Part shown: positions 1 to 8,075 of the stretch, piece by piece
How the letters are laid out: each line of letters opens with the position of its first letter
How positions within the stretch are numbered: the first letter of the stretch is position 1
Source: CAMLOF01 sp041913045
GTDB lineage: Bacteria > Pseudomonadota > Gammaproteobacteria > Burkholderiales > Burkholderiaceae_C
Assembly: GCA_041913045.1 (NCBI GenBank)
Contig: JAYSGB010000007.1
Coordinates: forward strand, 1 to 64,000
Reading direction: 5' to 3'
Length of the DNA: 64,000 nucleotides
Position numbers and translations under genes: made by a program
Notes under the pieces: model-generated
The model's database searches: none
Seen by the model: the letters and a program-made list of their open reading frames with translations, nothing else
Told to the model about the DNA's origin: nothing

Positions 1-70
1 CGACAACGAGTGGGGCTACTCCAACAAGTGCCTGGAAATGGCGCGCGTGGTGGGCCGTCACCGGGCTTGA
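1..70 (+). CDS. gap: Glyceraldehyde-3-phosphate dehydrogenase, C-terminal end (partial)
   Basis: Only the last 22 codons are present. They end in the signature DNEWGYSNKCLEMA, the conserved C-terminal helix of type I glyceraldehyde-3-phosphate dehydrogenase, and a TGA at 68-70. The enzyme oxidises glyceraldehyde-3-phosphate to 1,3-bisphosphoglycerate, the substrate of Pgk encoded 10 bp downstream, so the two genes form a glycolytic/Calvin-type cluster. The rest of the gene lies outside the window. Confidence 0.9.
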   Translation, partial: DNEWGYSNKCLEMARVVGRHRA

Positions 71-80
71 GGGGCACAAG

Positions 81-1280
81 ATGAAGTTCCTTCGTTTCAC
101 CGACGTTTGCTCCAGCGGCTTTGCCCGGGGCAAACGCGTCTTCATCCGAGCCGACCTGAACGTGCCCCAGGACGACGCGGGCAACATCACCGAAGACACG
201 CGCATCCGCGCCTCGCTGCCCGCCATTCGCCTAGCGCTGGACTCAGGTGCCGCCGTCATGGTCACCTCACACCTGGGCCGCCCCACCGAAGGCGAGTTCA
301 AGCCCGAAGATTCCCTGGCCCCCGTGGCCGCGCGCCTGGGCGAACTGCTGGGCCGCCCCGTGCGCCTGGTGGCCAACTGGGTCGACGGCGGCTTTGAAGT
401 CGCCCCCGGCGAAGTGGTGCTGCTGGAGAACTGCCGCCTCAACAAGGGCGAGAAGAAGAACAGCCCGGAGCTTGCCGCCAAGCTGGGCAAGCTCTGCGAT
501 ATCTTCGTGCACGACGCCTTTGGCACCGCGCACCGCGCCGAAGGCACCACCTACGGCATCGCCGAGACCGCACCCGTGGCCTGCGCCGGGCCCTTGCTGG
601 CCGCCGAGATGGACGCCATCGGCAAGGCGCTGGCCAACCCGAAACGGCCCCTGGCCGCCATCGTCGCGGGCAGCAAGGTCTCCACCAAGCTCACCATCCT
701 GCAAAGCCTGGCCAGGAACGTGGACCAGCTCATCGTGGGCGGCGGCATTGCCAACACCTTCATGCTGGCCGCTGGGTTGAAGATCGGCAAGAGCCTGGCC
801 GAGCCCGACCTGGTGGGCGAGGCCAAGGCCGTGATCGAAGCCATGAAGGCGCGTGGCGCCGAGGTGCCCATCCCCACCGACGTGGTGGTGGCGAAAACCT
901 TCGCTGCCGATGCGCCGGCCACAGTGAAGGCAGCCACAGAGGTGGACGACGACGACCTGATCCTGGACATCGGGCCGCAGACGGCAGCCAAGCTGGCCGC
1001 GCAGCTGAAGGCAGCGGGCACCATCGTGTGGAACGGCCCGGTGGGCGTGTTCGAGTTTGCCGCGTTCGAGAACGGCACCAAGGTGATTGCGCAGGCGATT
1101 GCCGAGAGCCCGGCGTTCAGCATCGCGGGCGGGGGCGACACGCTGGCGGCGATTGCCAAGTACGGTATCGACAAGCAGGTGGGCTACATCTCCACCGGTG
1201 GCGGCGCCTTCCTGGAGGTGCTGGAGGACAAGACCTTGCCCGCCTTCGAGGTGCTGGCCCGCCGCGCCAGCCACGACTGA
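81..1280 (+). CDS. pgk: Phosphoglycerate kinase
   Basis: The 399-residue product is full length for bacterial Pgk, which transfers the acyl phosphate of 1,3-bisphosphoglycerate to ADP in the cytoplasm. The N-domain substrate loop IRADLNVPQ is at residues 22-30, the VTSHLGRP segment at 61-68, GSKVSTK at 197-203 and the nucleotide-domain segment VGGGIANTF at 219-227. The STGGGAFLE loop lies near the C-terminus. The gene starts 10 bp after gap and is followed 24 bp later by fba. No pyk gene lies between pgk and fba, although pyk is often found there in related bacteria (from memory). Confidence 0.97.
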   Translation: MKFLRFTDVCSSGFARGKRVFIRADLNVPQDDAGNITEDTRIRASLPAIRLALDSGAAVMVTSHLGRPTEGEFKPEDSLAPVAARLGELLGRPVRLVANWVDGGFEVAPGEVVLLENCRLNKGEKKNSPELAAKLGKLCDIFVHDAFGTAHRAEGTTYGIAETAPVACAGPLLAAEMDAIGKALANPKRPLAAIVAGSKVSTKLTILQSLARNVDQLIVGGGIANTFMLAAGLKIGKSLAEPDLVGEAKAVIEAMKARGAEVPIPTDVVVAKTFAADAPATVKAATEVDDDDLILDIGPQTAAKLAAQLKAAGTIVWNGPVGVFEFAAFENGTKVIAQAIAESPAFSIAGGGDTLAAIAKYGIDKQVGYISTGGGAFLEVLEDKTLPAFEVLARRASHD

Positions 1281-1304
1281 AACAAACATCAACGGAGACT
1301 TTTC

Positions 1305-2381
1305 ATGGCACTCATTTCCATGCGCCAGTTGCTCGACCACGCCGCCGAGCACGGCTACGGCCTGCCTGCCTTCAACGTGAACAACATGGAGCAGGTGCAG
1401 GCCATCATGCAGGCTGCCGCCAAGGTCGACAGCCCCGTCATCCTGCAAGGCTCCGCCGGTGCGCGCTCCTACGCGGGCGAACCCTTCCTGCGCCACCTCA
1501 TCCTCGCCGCCATCGAGATGTACCCACAGATCCCGGTGTGCATGCACCAGGACCACGGCGCCTCGCCTGGGGTGTGCTTCCGCTCCATCCAGTCGGGCTT
1601 CAGCTCGGTGATGATGGACGGCAGCCTGCTGGAAGATGGCAAGACCCCCGCCAGCTACGACTACAACGTGCGCGTGACCCGCCAGGTGGCCGATCTGGCC
1701 CATGCGTGTGGCGTGTCGGTGGAAGGTGAACTGGGCTGCCTGGGCTCGCTGGAAACCGGCAAGGCTGGCGAGGAGGACGGCCACGGCGCCGAAGGCGAAC
1801 TGGACCACTCCATGCTGCTTACCGACCCCGACGAGGCAGCCGACTTCGTGCAAAAGACCCAGGTGGACGCGCTGGCCATCGCCATCGGCACCAGCCACGG
1901 GGCTTACAAGTTCACCAGCAAGCCCACCGGCAAGGTGCTGCGCATCGACCGCGTCCGCGAAATTCACCAGCGCATTCCCAATGTGCACCTGGTCATGCAC
2001 GGCAGCTCCAGTGTGCCCGAGGACTGGCTGGCCATCATCAACCAGTACGGCGGCGACATGGGCACCACCTACGGCGTGCCGGTGGAAGAGATCGTGGAAG
2101 GCATTAAGAACGGCGTGCGCAAGGTCAACATCGACACCGACCTGCGCATGGCCAGCACCGGCGCCATTCGCAAGCACCTGGCCGAAGACCGCAAGAACTT
2201 CGACCCGCGCAAGTTCTACAAGGAAGCCACCAAGGCCATGAGCGCCATCTGTGCCGCCCGCTACGAAGCCTTCGGCAGTGCAGGCATGGCCAGCCGTATC
2301 GGCAAGATCCACAGCCTGGAAGAGATGCAAAAGCGCTACGAAAAGGGAATGTTTGATTCGCGCGACAATCGGGTTCCATGA
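1305..2381 (+). CDS. fba: Fructose-bisphosphate aldolase, class II
   Basis: The 358-residue product is a zinc-dependent class II aldolase that interconverts fructose-1,6-bisphosphate with dihydroxyacetone phosphate and glyceraldehyde-3-phosphate. The catalytic and metal motif HQDHG is at residues 81-85, with further metal and phosphate motifs IGTSHGAYK, MHGSSS and NIDTDLR downstream. The sequence is of the class IIB type (CbbA-like). GGAG lies a few bases before the ATG at 1305. The stop codon overlaps the next gene's start as ATGA, so the FNR-like regulator is probably translated from the same mRNA. Confidence 0.97.
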   Translation: MALISMRQLLDHAAEHGYGLPAFNVNNMEQVQAIMQAAAKVDSPVILQGSAGARSYAGEPFLRHLILAAIEMYPQIPVCMHQDHGASPGVCFRSIQSGFSSVMMDGSLLEDGKTPASYDYNVRVTRQVADLAHACGVSVEGELGCLGSLETGKAGEEDGHGAEGELDHSMLLTDPDEAADFVQKTQVDALAIAIGTSHGAYKFTSKPTGKVLRIDRVREIHQRIPNVHLVMHGSSSVPEDWLAIINQYGGDMGTTYGVPVEEIVEGIKNGVRKVNIDTDLRMASTGAIRKHLAEDRKNFDPRKFYKEATKAMSAICAARYEAFGSAGMASRIGKIHSLEEMQKRYEKGMFDSRDNRVP

Positions 2382-3091
2382 TCCCCATCAAGATAGATTC
2401 CGCCTGGAAAGGCACGGTCAACTGCAAGGAATGCGGCATGCGCGACATGGTGCTGTTTTCCGATTTGAACGAGCACGACTTCAGCCTCATCCATGCGCCC
2501 ATCGACGACCTGAGTTTTCATGCCGGGCAGACGCTCTACCAGGAAGGTGAGAACGCGCCCGGCATCTTCACGCTGCGCACGGGCCTCATCAAGCTGATGC
2601 GCGTCACGCCCGACGGCCGCCAGCGCATCCTGCGCATCCTGCGTCCGGGCGACGTGGCCGGGCTCGAAGCCCTGGCCACCGCAACCTACGACAGCGAGGC
2701 CGTGGCCCTGACCGAGGTGTCGGTCTGCCGCATCCCCAACGATGTGATCCACCGCCTCAGCCAGAACTCGCCCCGCCTGCACTGGCGCTTGCTGCAGAAG
2801 TGGCAGCAAACGCTGAAGGAAGCCGACGACTGGCTGGCAGCCATCAACTTCGGCACCGCGCGCCAGCGGGTGAGCCAGTTCATCCTGAAGATGCGCCACT
2901 CCACCGACCCGCAGATATCCACGTTGTTCTCGCGCGAGGACATGGGCTCCATGATGGACCTGAAGCTGGAAACCGTGAGCCGCGAAGTGAGCGCGCTGGT
3001 GCGCGAAGGTGCCATCGAACCGCTGGACAAGCAAGGGCGCCTGTACCGTGTGGTGGACGAGGCCCTGCTCATGCCCGCTGCACGCGACTGA
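2378..3091 (+). CDS. FNR-type Crp/Fnr family transcriptional regulator
   Basis: A 237-residue regulator with an N-terminal cyclic-nucleotide-binding-fold domain and a C-terminal winged helix. The recognition helix ETVSR matches the FNR DNA-reading residues. Its N-terminus aligns without gaps to E. coli FNR. Cys16 and Cys19 match FNR Cys20 and Cys23, and Cys117 in the VCRIP motif matches Cys122, but the position of FNR Cys29 is Val25. Three of four [4Fe-4S] ligands are therefore present, so oxygen sensing may be altered or lost. It is coupled to fba by a 4-bp overlap. Its targets are unknown; FNR-like TTGAT-N4-ATCAA sites would be expected from the helix. Confidence 0.85.
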   Translation: MIPIKIDSAWKGTVNCKECGMRDMVLFSDLNEHDFSLIHAPIDDLSFHAGQTLYQEGENAPGIFTLRTGLIKLMRVTPDGRQRILRILRPGDVAGLEALATATYDSEAVALTEVSVCRIPNDVIHRLSQNSPRLHWRLLQKWQQTLKEADDWLAAINFGTARQRVSQFILKMRHSTDPQISTLFSREDMGSMMDLKLETVSREVSALVREGAIEPLDKQGRLYRVVDEALLMPAARD

Positions 3092-3112
3092 TCTCACCCC
3101 ACAATACGCTCC

Positions 3113-4474
3113 ATGGACAACAGCACGGCAACCTTGGCTACGGCAGATCACGCTTTGGGTAACGAGGAGCGTCTGCTCCCCCCTGACGACGCCCAGCGTG
3201 AGCTGCTGCACAACGAGGTGCATGCGCGCCCGCCAGCGCGCATACGCCTGCCCGCGTTGGTGCTGCTGCTGGCTGTGTCCAACGAAGGCGTTTCACGCCA
3301 GCAGGAATGGGAACACCTGCGCCGCCTGCCCGGGCAAGAAGGGCTGACCCTCGAGCAGCTCCAAGGCAACTTTCTGCGTCTGCGCCTGCCCGGCTACACC
3401 TTGAAGTGGGAACGCCACACCGAGTTCACCCGTTATTCCCTGGTGCAGCCGCTGCCTGCACACGCCGTGCTGGGTGGCCGCGACCCGGAACTGCTGTCCC
3501 ACCTGGTGTTGCCGCAGCAATGGCTGGCGGGCGTGCCTGGCCGAACCTTCTGCGCCATCAAGCTGGCCATGGTGTACGGTGATCTGTCTGACCCCACAGC
3601 CCGGCTGGCCGAGGCCCTGGAGTGGTTTGGCGACCAGCCCGTGGCCGCATCCATCATGGGCAACAACGGCCACTCCATGGTCGTTACCGACTTCCGCCTG
3701 CGCGACAACGGGTTCGAGCGCATGCTGGTGATAGCGCCCCCCGAGACCAGCGAAACCCGAGCGGGCCGTGTCTCGCAACGCGTGCTGGAGCTGGAAACCT
3801 ACCGCATCATGGCACTGCGCGGTCTGCCGGTGGCCAAGGAACTGGGCCCGGAGCTGGCCGAGATCGAACGCCAGCTTGCCGACATCACCGCCGACCTGGA
3901 GCACAAGTCTTCCACCGACCAGGTGTTGCTGGACACCCTGGTGGCCCTGGCTGCACGTGTGGAAAAGGCCATGGCCCGCCATGTGTACCGCTTTTCGGCC
4001 ACACGGGCTTACGACACCCTGGTCGGTCAGCGCATCAGTGAGTTGCGCGAGCAGCCCATTCCCGGCACGCAGACGATTGGCGAATTCATGCGCCGCAGGT
4101 TGTCGCCTGCCATGGCTACGGTGGCGGCTACCGAGCGACGCCTGTCGTCGTTGTCAGAGCGGGTGGCGCGCGCCAGTGCCTTGCTGCGCACGCGGGTAGA
4201 CATTGCTGCCGAAGGCCAGAACCAGCAGTTGCTGGAAAAGCTCACGCGCGGGCAGGAATTGCAGCTGCGCTTGCAGAGCACGGTGGAAGGGCTCTCCATC
4301 GCGGCCATTTCGTACTACGTGATCAGCCTGCTGCTGTACGGCGCCAAGGCGCTCAAGAGCGTGGGGGTGCCCATTCACCCCGAACTGGCGGCTGGCACCC
4401 TCATTCCCGTGGTGCTGTGGGGCGTGTGGCGCACCACACGCCGCATCCACGAAAAGCTGCACGCCGATCATTGA
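3113..4474 (+). CDS. DUF3422 family membrane protein
   Basis: A 453-residue protein of the DUF3422 family, recognised by the N-terminal NEVHARPP motif near residues 34-41 and overall length. The middle is predicted helical and coiled-coil rich. Two hydrophobic segments near the C-terminus (around the SYYVISLLLYG and GTLIPVVLWGVW stretches) suggest a helical hairpin in the inner membrane with most of the protein cytoplasmic. The function of the family is not known. The gene starts 22 bp after the FNR-like regulator on the same strand and converges on the cytochrome gene downstream, 21 bp away. Confidence 0.85.
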   Translation: MDNSTATLATADHALGNEERLLPPDDAQRELLHNEVHARPPARIRLPALVLLLAVSNEGVSRQQEWEHLRRLPGQEGLTLEQLQGNFLRLRLPGYTLKWERHTEFTRYSLVQPLPAHAVLGGRDPELLSHLVLPQQWLAGVPGRTFCAIKLAMVYGDLSDPTARLAEALEWFGDQPVAASIMGNNGHSMVVTDFRLRDNGFERMLVIAPPETSETRAGRVSQRVLELETYRIMALRGLPVAKELGPELAEIERQLADITADLEHKSSTDQVLLDTLVALAARVEKAMARHVYRFSATRAYDTLVGQRISELREQPIPGTQTIGEFMRRRLSPAMATVAATERRLSSLSERVARASALLRTRVDIAAEGQNQQLLEKLTRGQELQLRLQSTVEGLSIAAISYYVISLLLYGAKALKSVGVPIHPELAAGTLIPVVLWGVWRTTRRIHEKLHADH

Positions 4475-4495
4475 CCGGCGTGCGCATTCCGCTGG

Positions 4496-5116
4496 TTATT
4501 TGCCGCTCAGGTACTCGGCCACCGCTGCCATCTCCAGTTCAGTCATCTGGCTGGCCACCGAGTGCATCACCGCGTTGTCGTTGGTGCGCTCGCGCTTGCC
4601 AAAGTTCTTCAACTGAGTAGAGATGTAGCCCGAAAGCTGGCCTGCCAGGCGCGGCAGGTTGGCCGCCCCCTGGCCTTCCATGCCGTGGCACGACACGCAG
4701 GCGGGCACACCGCTGAACTTGTTGCCGCTGTGGTAGATGTAACGCCCCATGGCCGCCAGTTGCGGATCTTTTGCCTCGGTCTGCACCACGGGCATCTTCT
4801 CGTAGTACTTGCCCAGGGCGCGCATCTCGTCCGGCGTGAGCTTGCCGACCATGTCTGCCATGGTCGTGCTCTTGCGCTGGCCGCTTTTGAAGGCCTCCAG
4901 CTGCTTGGCAATGTATTCCGCGTGCTGGCCCGCCAGCTTGGGGAAGATCTCGCTGGTGGACTCGCCCTGCGCACCATGGCACAGGAAGCAAGAGCCGCCA
5001 GCAATCTTCTTGGCGCGGGCCTCGTCGGCCTGCTGGGCCAGCGCGTGGCCGCCCAGCAATGCCACCACACTCGCGGCAGCCAGGCCGCGCAAACTCCGTT
5101 TGACCACCATGTTCAT
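4496..5116 (-). CDS. fccA: Diheme cytochrome c (c4-like), probable sulfide dehydrogenase subunit
   Basis: A 206-residue periplasmic diheme cytochrome c. A signal peptide ends near residue 28 (HALAQ). Heme motifs are CFLCH at residues 43-47 and CVSCH at 140-144, each heading a similar domain, as in cytochrome c4 and the FccA subunit of flavocytochrome c. The start at 5116 gives an ATGA overlap with the upstream fccB stop; a longer reading frame upstream is fccB in another frame. Translational coupling to FccB suggests this is its electron-accepting subunit. It could instead be a separate c4 that passes electrons on to an oxidase. Confidence 0.85.
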   Translation of the reverse strand: MNMVVKRSLRGLAAASVVALLGGHALAQQADEARAKKIAGGSCFLCHGAQGESTSEIFPKLAGQHAEYIAKQLEAFKSGQRKSTTMADMVGKLTPDEMRALGKYYEKMPVVQTEAKDPQLAAMGRYIYHSGNKFSGVPACVSCHGMEGQGAANLPRLAGQLSGYISTQLKNFGKRERTNDNAVMHSVASQMTELEMAAVAEYLSGK

Positions 5117-6396
5117 GCCAGGGTGTCCGCCCAGATGTTGCGCGCCCAGGCCAGGGCGTAGCGGCCTTCCAGTTCGCTGGCGGCTGACGACACGCCGCCG
5201 GAGCCAGGCACCGTCAGCATGGTCTTCTTCTCGGCGTCGTAGCGGTGCACGCTGGCCACGTGCACCACATCCTCGTCCGTCACGAAGCTGTAGCAGGTGT
5301 TGGCGTAGATCGGCAGCTGCGGGGGCTCCTTGCCCATCAGCAGCGAAACCACTGCCGCAGCGCAGGTCTTGCCATGCTGGTTGGCCATGTGCCCCGACTT
5401 GGGCATGGCCGGCGCGATCTGGATCGCATCGCCCAGCACGTGAATGTTCTTCGCCGCCTTGGACTCGAAGGTCAGGAAGTCCACCTCGCACCAGCGGGCG
5501 TTGGCGGTGGCCAGGCCCGTCTTCACGGCAATGTCACCAGCGCGCATGTCGGGCACCACGTTGGCCACGGCGGCCTTGAAGTCGTCGTTGAACTCGAACT
5601 TCAGCGTGTTGGTGGCGGCGTCCACGTCCACCACCTTGTGCTTGGGCCGGTACTCGATCATGCCCTTGTAGTGCTCGTCCCAGGCCTTCATGAACAGGCC
5701 CTTCTTCGACTGGATGTCGTCGTTGGCGTCGAAGATCACGACCTTGCTCTTGGGCTTGGCCCTCTTGAAGTAGTTGGCCACCATGCAGGCGCGCTCGTAG
5801 GGGCCGGGCGGGCAGCGGTACGGTGCCAGCGGAATGGACAGCGCATACACGCCGCCATCGGGCATGGCTTCAAGCTGCTTGCGCAGTGCCAGCGTCTGCG
5901 GGCCCGCCTTCCAGGCGTGCAGCACCTTGTCCTTGGCGCCTTCCTTGGCCATGCCGGGCAGGGTGTTCCACATGAAGTCCACGCCCGGCGACACGATCAG
6001 CCGGTCATACGCGATGTCGCCACCGCTGGCCAGCTTGACGGTGCGCTTCTCGGCGTCGATGCTGGCCACCATGTCGCGCACGATCTGGATGCCGTGGCGC
6101 TTTTCCAGGTTGTCGTAAGGCGTGGTGATGTCAGCCATCGTCTTGGCGCCGTTGATCACCAGGTTGGAGATCGGGCAAGAGACGAAGGCAGCGTTGGGCT
6201 CGATCAACGTGACTCGCACCTTGCCTTCGGAGAACAGGCGCACGTACTTGGCGGCAGTGGCGCCACCGTAGCCACCGCCCACCACCACAACGTGCGGGCC
6301 GCTGCCGCCACCAGTGGTGGCGCAGCCAGTCATCAAGCCCAGTGAGCCCAGCGTGGAGCCAGCGGCAATCGTTTGTACAAACTGACGGCGTTTCAT
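5113..6396 (-). CDS. fccB: Sulfide dehydrogenase flavoprotein subunit (FccB/SoxF)
   Basis: A 427-residue FAD-dependent periplasmic enzyme of the flavocytochrome c sulfide dehydrogenase family, which oxidises sulfide and hands electrons to a c-type heme. It has a twin-arginine signal (RRQF at residues 3-6) and a dinucleotide fold VVVVGGGYGGATAAKY at 36-51. The redox cysteines are Cys74 (SCPISN) and the cysteine in the C-terminal NTCYS motif, matching the disulfide pair of Allochromatium FccB. RCPPGPYERA is a family hallmark. The Tat signal includes LMTGC, a possible lipobox. It sits between two cytochrome c genes. No other sox genes are in the window. Confidence 0.9.
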   Translation of the reverse strand: MKRRQFVQTIAAGSTLGSLGLMTGCATTGGGSGPHVVVVGGGYGGATAAKYVRLFSEGKVRVTLIEPNAAFVSCPISNLVINGAKTMADITTPYDNLEKRHGIQIVRDMVASIDAEKRTVKLASGGDIAYDRLIVSPGVDFMWNTLPGMAKEGAKDKVLHAWKAGPQTLALRKQLEAMPDGGVYALSIPLAPYRCPPGPYERACMVANYFKRAKPKSKVVIFDANDDIQSKKGLFMKAWDEHYKGMIEYRPKHKVVDVDAATNTLKFEFNDDFKAAVANVVPDMRAGDIAVKTGLATANARWCEVDFLTFESKAAKNIHVLGDAIQIAPAMPKSGHMANQHGKTCAAAVVSLLMGKEPPQLPIYANTCYSFVTDEDVVHVASVHRYDAEKKTMLTVPGSGGVSSAASELEGRYALAWARNIWADTLA

Positions 6397-6408
6397 GGCT
6401 GGTTCTCC

Positions 6409-6711
6409 TTATTTCTTCTGGGCGGCGAAGTAGGCCGCAATGTCCTTGAGCTGCTCGTCGGTGTAACCCTTGGACAGCTGGTGCATGATGGTCGCCGGCT
6501 TGCGCCCAGCCTTGAAGTCCATCAGCTTCTGGATCAGCTCGTCCTTGTCCTTGCCCGCCAGGGCTTCCATGCCAGGCTGGGCGCGCCCGTCGGTGCCATG
6601 GCAGTTGGCACAGGCCGCGGCCCACACTTTCACCTGCGACACCTGTGCGTGCGCTCCCAGCGCCGCCAGTCCCAGCAGCGCCGCCGCCAGGGTCTTGTGA
6701 GATGTTTTCAT
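6409..6711 (-). CDS. Small monoheme class I cytochrome c
   Basis: A 100-residue secreted cytochrome c. The signal peptide ends at GAHAQ (residues 19-23), the heme-binding motif CANCH is at 34-38, and a methionine in the TIMHQLSKGYT segment is the likely sixth ligand. AGGAG lies 9 bases before the ATG at 6711, which fixes the start; the frame remains open upstream without a better start. It is the first gene of a three-gene minus-strand operon with fccB and the diheme cytochrome, so it probably carries electrons from sulfide oxidation to the respiratory chain. Confidence 0.88.
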   Translation of the reverse strand: MKTSHKTLAAALLGLAALGAHAQVSQVKVWAAACANCHGTDGRAQPGMEALAGKDKDELIQKLMDFKAGRKPATIMHQLSKGYTDEQLKDIAAYFAAQKK

Positions 6712-6902
6712 GCGTTTTGTCTCCTTTGGCATGGTTGATGGACAGGCGTCACCGGCACGCCTACGTATCAATAAATGCTGATATACGAATCACGAAGCCA
6801 TTCTAGGCAAGCAGTTTTCTGGCAGCTTACAGGGGAAACCCTCTTTTTGCTGCATTTCTCACATCAGTGTGACGGGGCGTACAAACACCCCGTCAGAATG
6901 CT

Positions 6903-8045
6903 TCAAGCCAGCAGCGCCTGCGCGAATTCGTCCGCGTCAAAAGTCTGCAGGTCTTCCAGCTTTTCGCCGACGCCGATGAAATAGACCGGCACGCTGCGTT
7001 GGTTCTCCTTGCCCCACATGGCAATGGCGGCCAGCACACCGCCCTTGGCGGTGCCGTCCAGCTTGGTCACGATCAGGCCGGTCAAGCTCAGCGCCTGGTC
7101 AAAGGCCTTCACCTGGGCCAACGCGTTCTGGCCGGTGTTGCCGTCAATCACCAGCAGCACCTCGTGCGGCGCGGTGGCATCGGCTTTCTGCACCACGCGC
7201 TTGATCTTCCTGAGCTCTTCCATCAGGTGCAGCTGCGTGGGCAGACGGCCTGCGGTGTCCACGATCACCACGTCCTTGCCGCGCGCCTTGCCTGCCGAAA
7301 CCGCATCAAAGCTCACGGCAGCCGGGTCACCGCCTTCCTGGCTCACGATGTCCACGGTGTTGCGGTCGGCCCAGACGCCCAACTGCTCGCGCGCTGCAGC
7401 GCGGAAGGTGTCTGCCGCCGCAAGCAGCACCGAGGCGCCCGCGTGCGACAGGTGCCAGGTCAGCTTGCCAATGGTGGTGGTCTTGCCCGCGCCGTTCACG
7501 CCCGCCACCATCAGCACCGTGGGGCCGTCTGGCTGGGCGCCAATGGCCAGGGACTTTTGCAAAGGTCGCAGCAGTTCGGCAATCGCTTCTGCCAGCAGGC
7601 CCTTCACTGCCGCCGGTTCTGTCACCTTGGCAGCCTTCACGCGCAGCTTCAGGTCTTGCAGCAGGTGCTGGGTGGCCTGGGTGCCGGTGTCGGCCATCAG
7701 CAGGGCAGCTTCCAGTTCCTCGTAGAGCTCATCGTCAATGCGGGTGCCGGTGAAGACGGTGGTCAGGCTGCTGCCCGTTTTCTTCAAGCCCTGGGCCAAG
7801 CGGCCCAGCCAGCCTTGGCGTGGCGCGGTTTGCTCAGTTGGTGTGATCTCTGCCTTGGGCGCTGGCGCAGGGCTGGGCGCCGGTGTGGCGGCGGCAGGGG
7901 GCAGGGGCGCAGCAGGCGGTGCAGCAGGGGCGGGGGCGGTCTGTGGCGGGGCCACGGGCGTTTCGGCCACAGTCACGGCCTCGGCGGGGGCGGTTTCGGC
8001 GGCAGGTGGCGACGAAAAGAATTTTTTCTTGAGGAAGCTGAACAT
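6903..8045 (-). CDS. ftsY: Signal recognition particle receptor FtsY
   Basis: A 380-residue SRP receptor GTPase that docks ribosome-SRP complexes at the membrane for co-translational insertion. A short basic, aromatic N-terminus (MFSFLKKKFF) is followed by a Pro/Ala-rich acidic linker to about residue 75, an N domain, and the G domain with P-loop GVNGAGKTTT (182-191), DTFRAAA, DTAGR and TKLDGTAKGG. The start at 8045 gives the family's usual N-terminus; the open frame upstream runs into the divergent M16 peptidase gene. It is monocistronic here, divergent from the peptidase pair with about 30 bp between. Confidence 0.96.
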   Translation of the reverse strand: MFSFLKKKFFSSPPAAETAPAEAVTVAETPVAPPQTAPAPAAPPAAPLPPAAATPAPSPAPAPKAEITPTEQTAPRQGWLGRLAQGLKKTGSSLTTVFTGTRIDDELYEELEAALLMADTGTQATQHLLQDLKLRVKAAKVTEPAAVKGLLAEAIAELLRPLQKSLAIGAQPDGPTVLMVAGVNGAGKTTTIGKLTWHLSHAGASVLLAAADTFRAAAREQLGVWADRNTVDIVSQEGGDPAAVSFDAVSAGKARGKDVVIVDTAGRLPTQLHLMEELRKIKRVVQKADATAPHEVLLVIDGNTGQNALAQVKAFDQALSLTGLIVTKLDGTAKGGVLAAIAMWGKENQRSVPVYFIGVGEKLEDLQTFDADEFAQALLA

Positions 8046-8075
8046 TTGGGGTGTTTCTAGAATCAGGTGCATTCT

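Noticed and set aside
267..2330. A 687-codon open frame on the minus strand under pgk and fba
   Set aside because: It is antisense to two well-identified glycolytic genes, has no family motifs and has the His/Gly/Leu-rich composition of a GC-rich shadow frame.
6712..6902. A sulfide-responsive (BigR/SqrR-type) operator upstream of the fcc operon
   Set aside because: The only candidate is GAAT-N9-ATTC near 6790-6815, which has the wrong arm order and spacing for the known ATTC-N8-GAAT pattern. The gap holds no gene and no convincing promoter.
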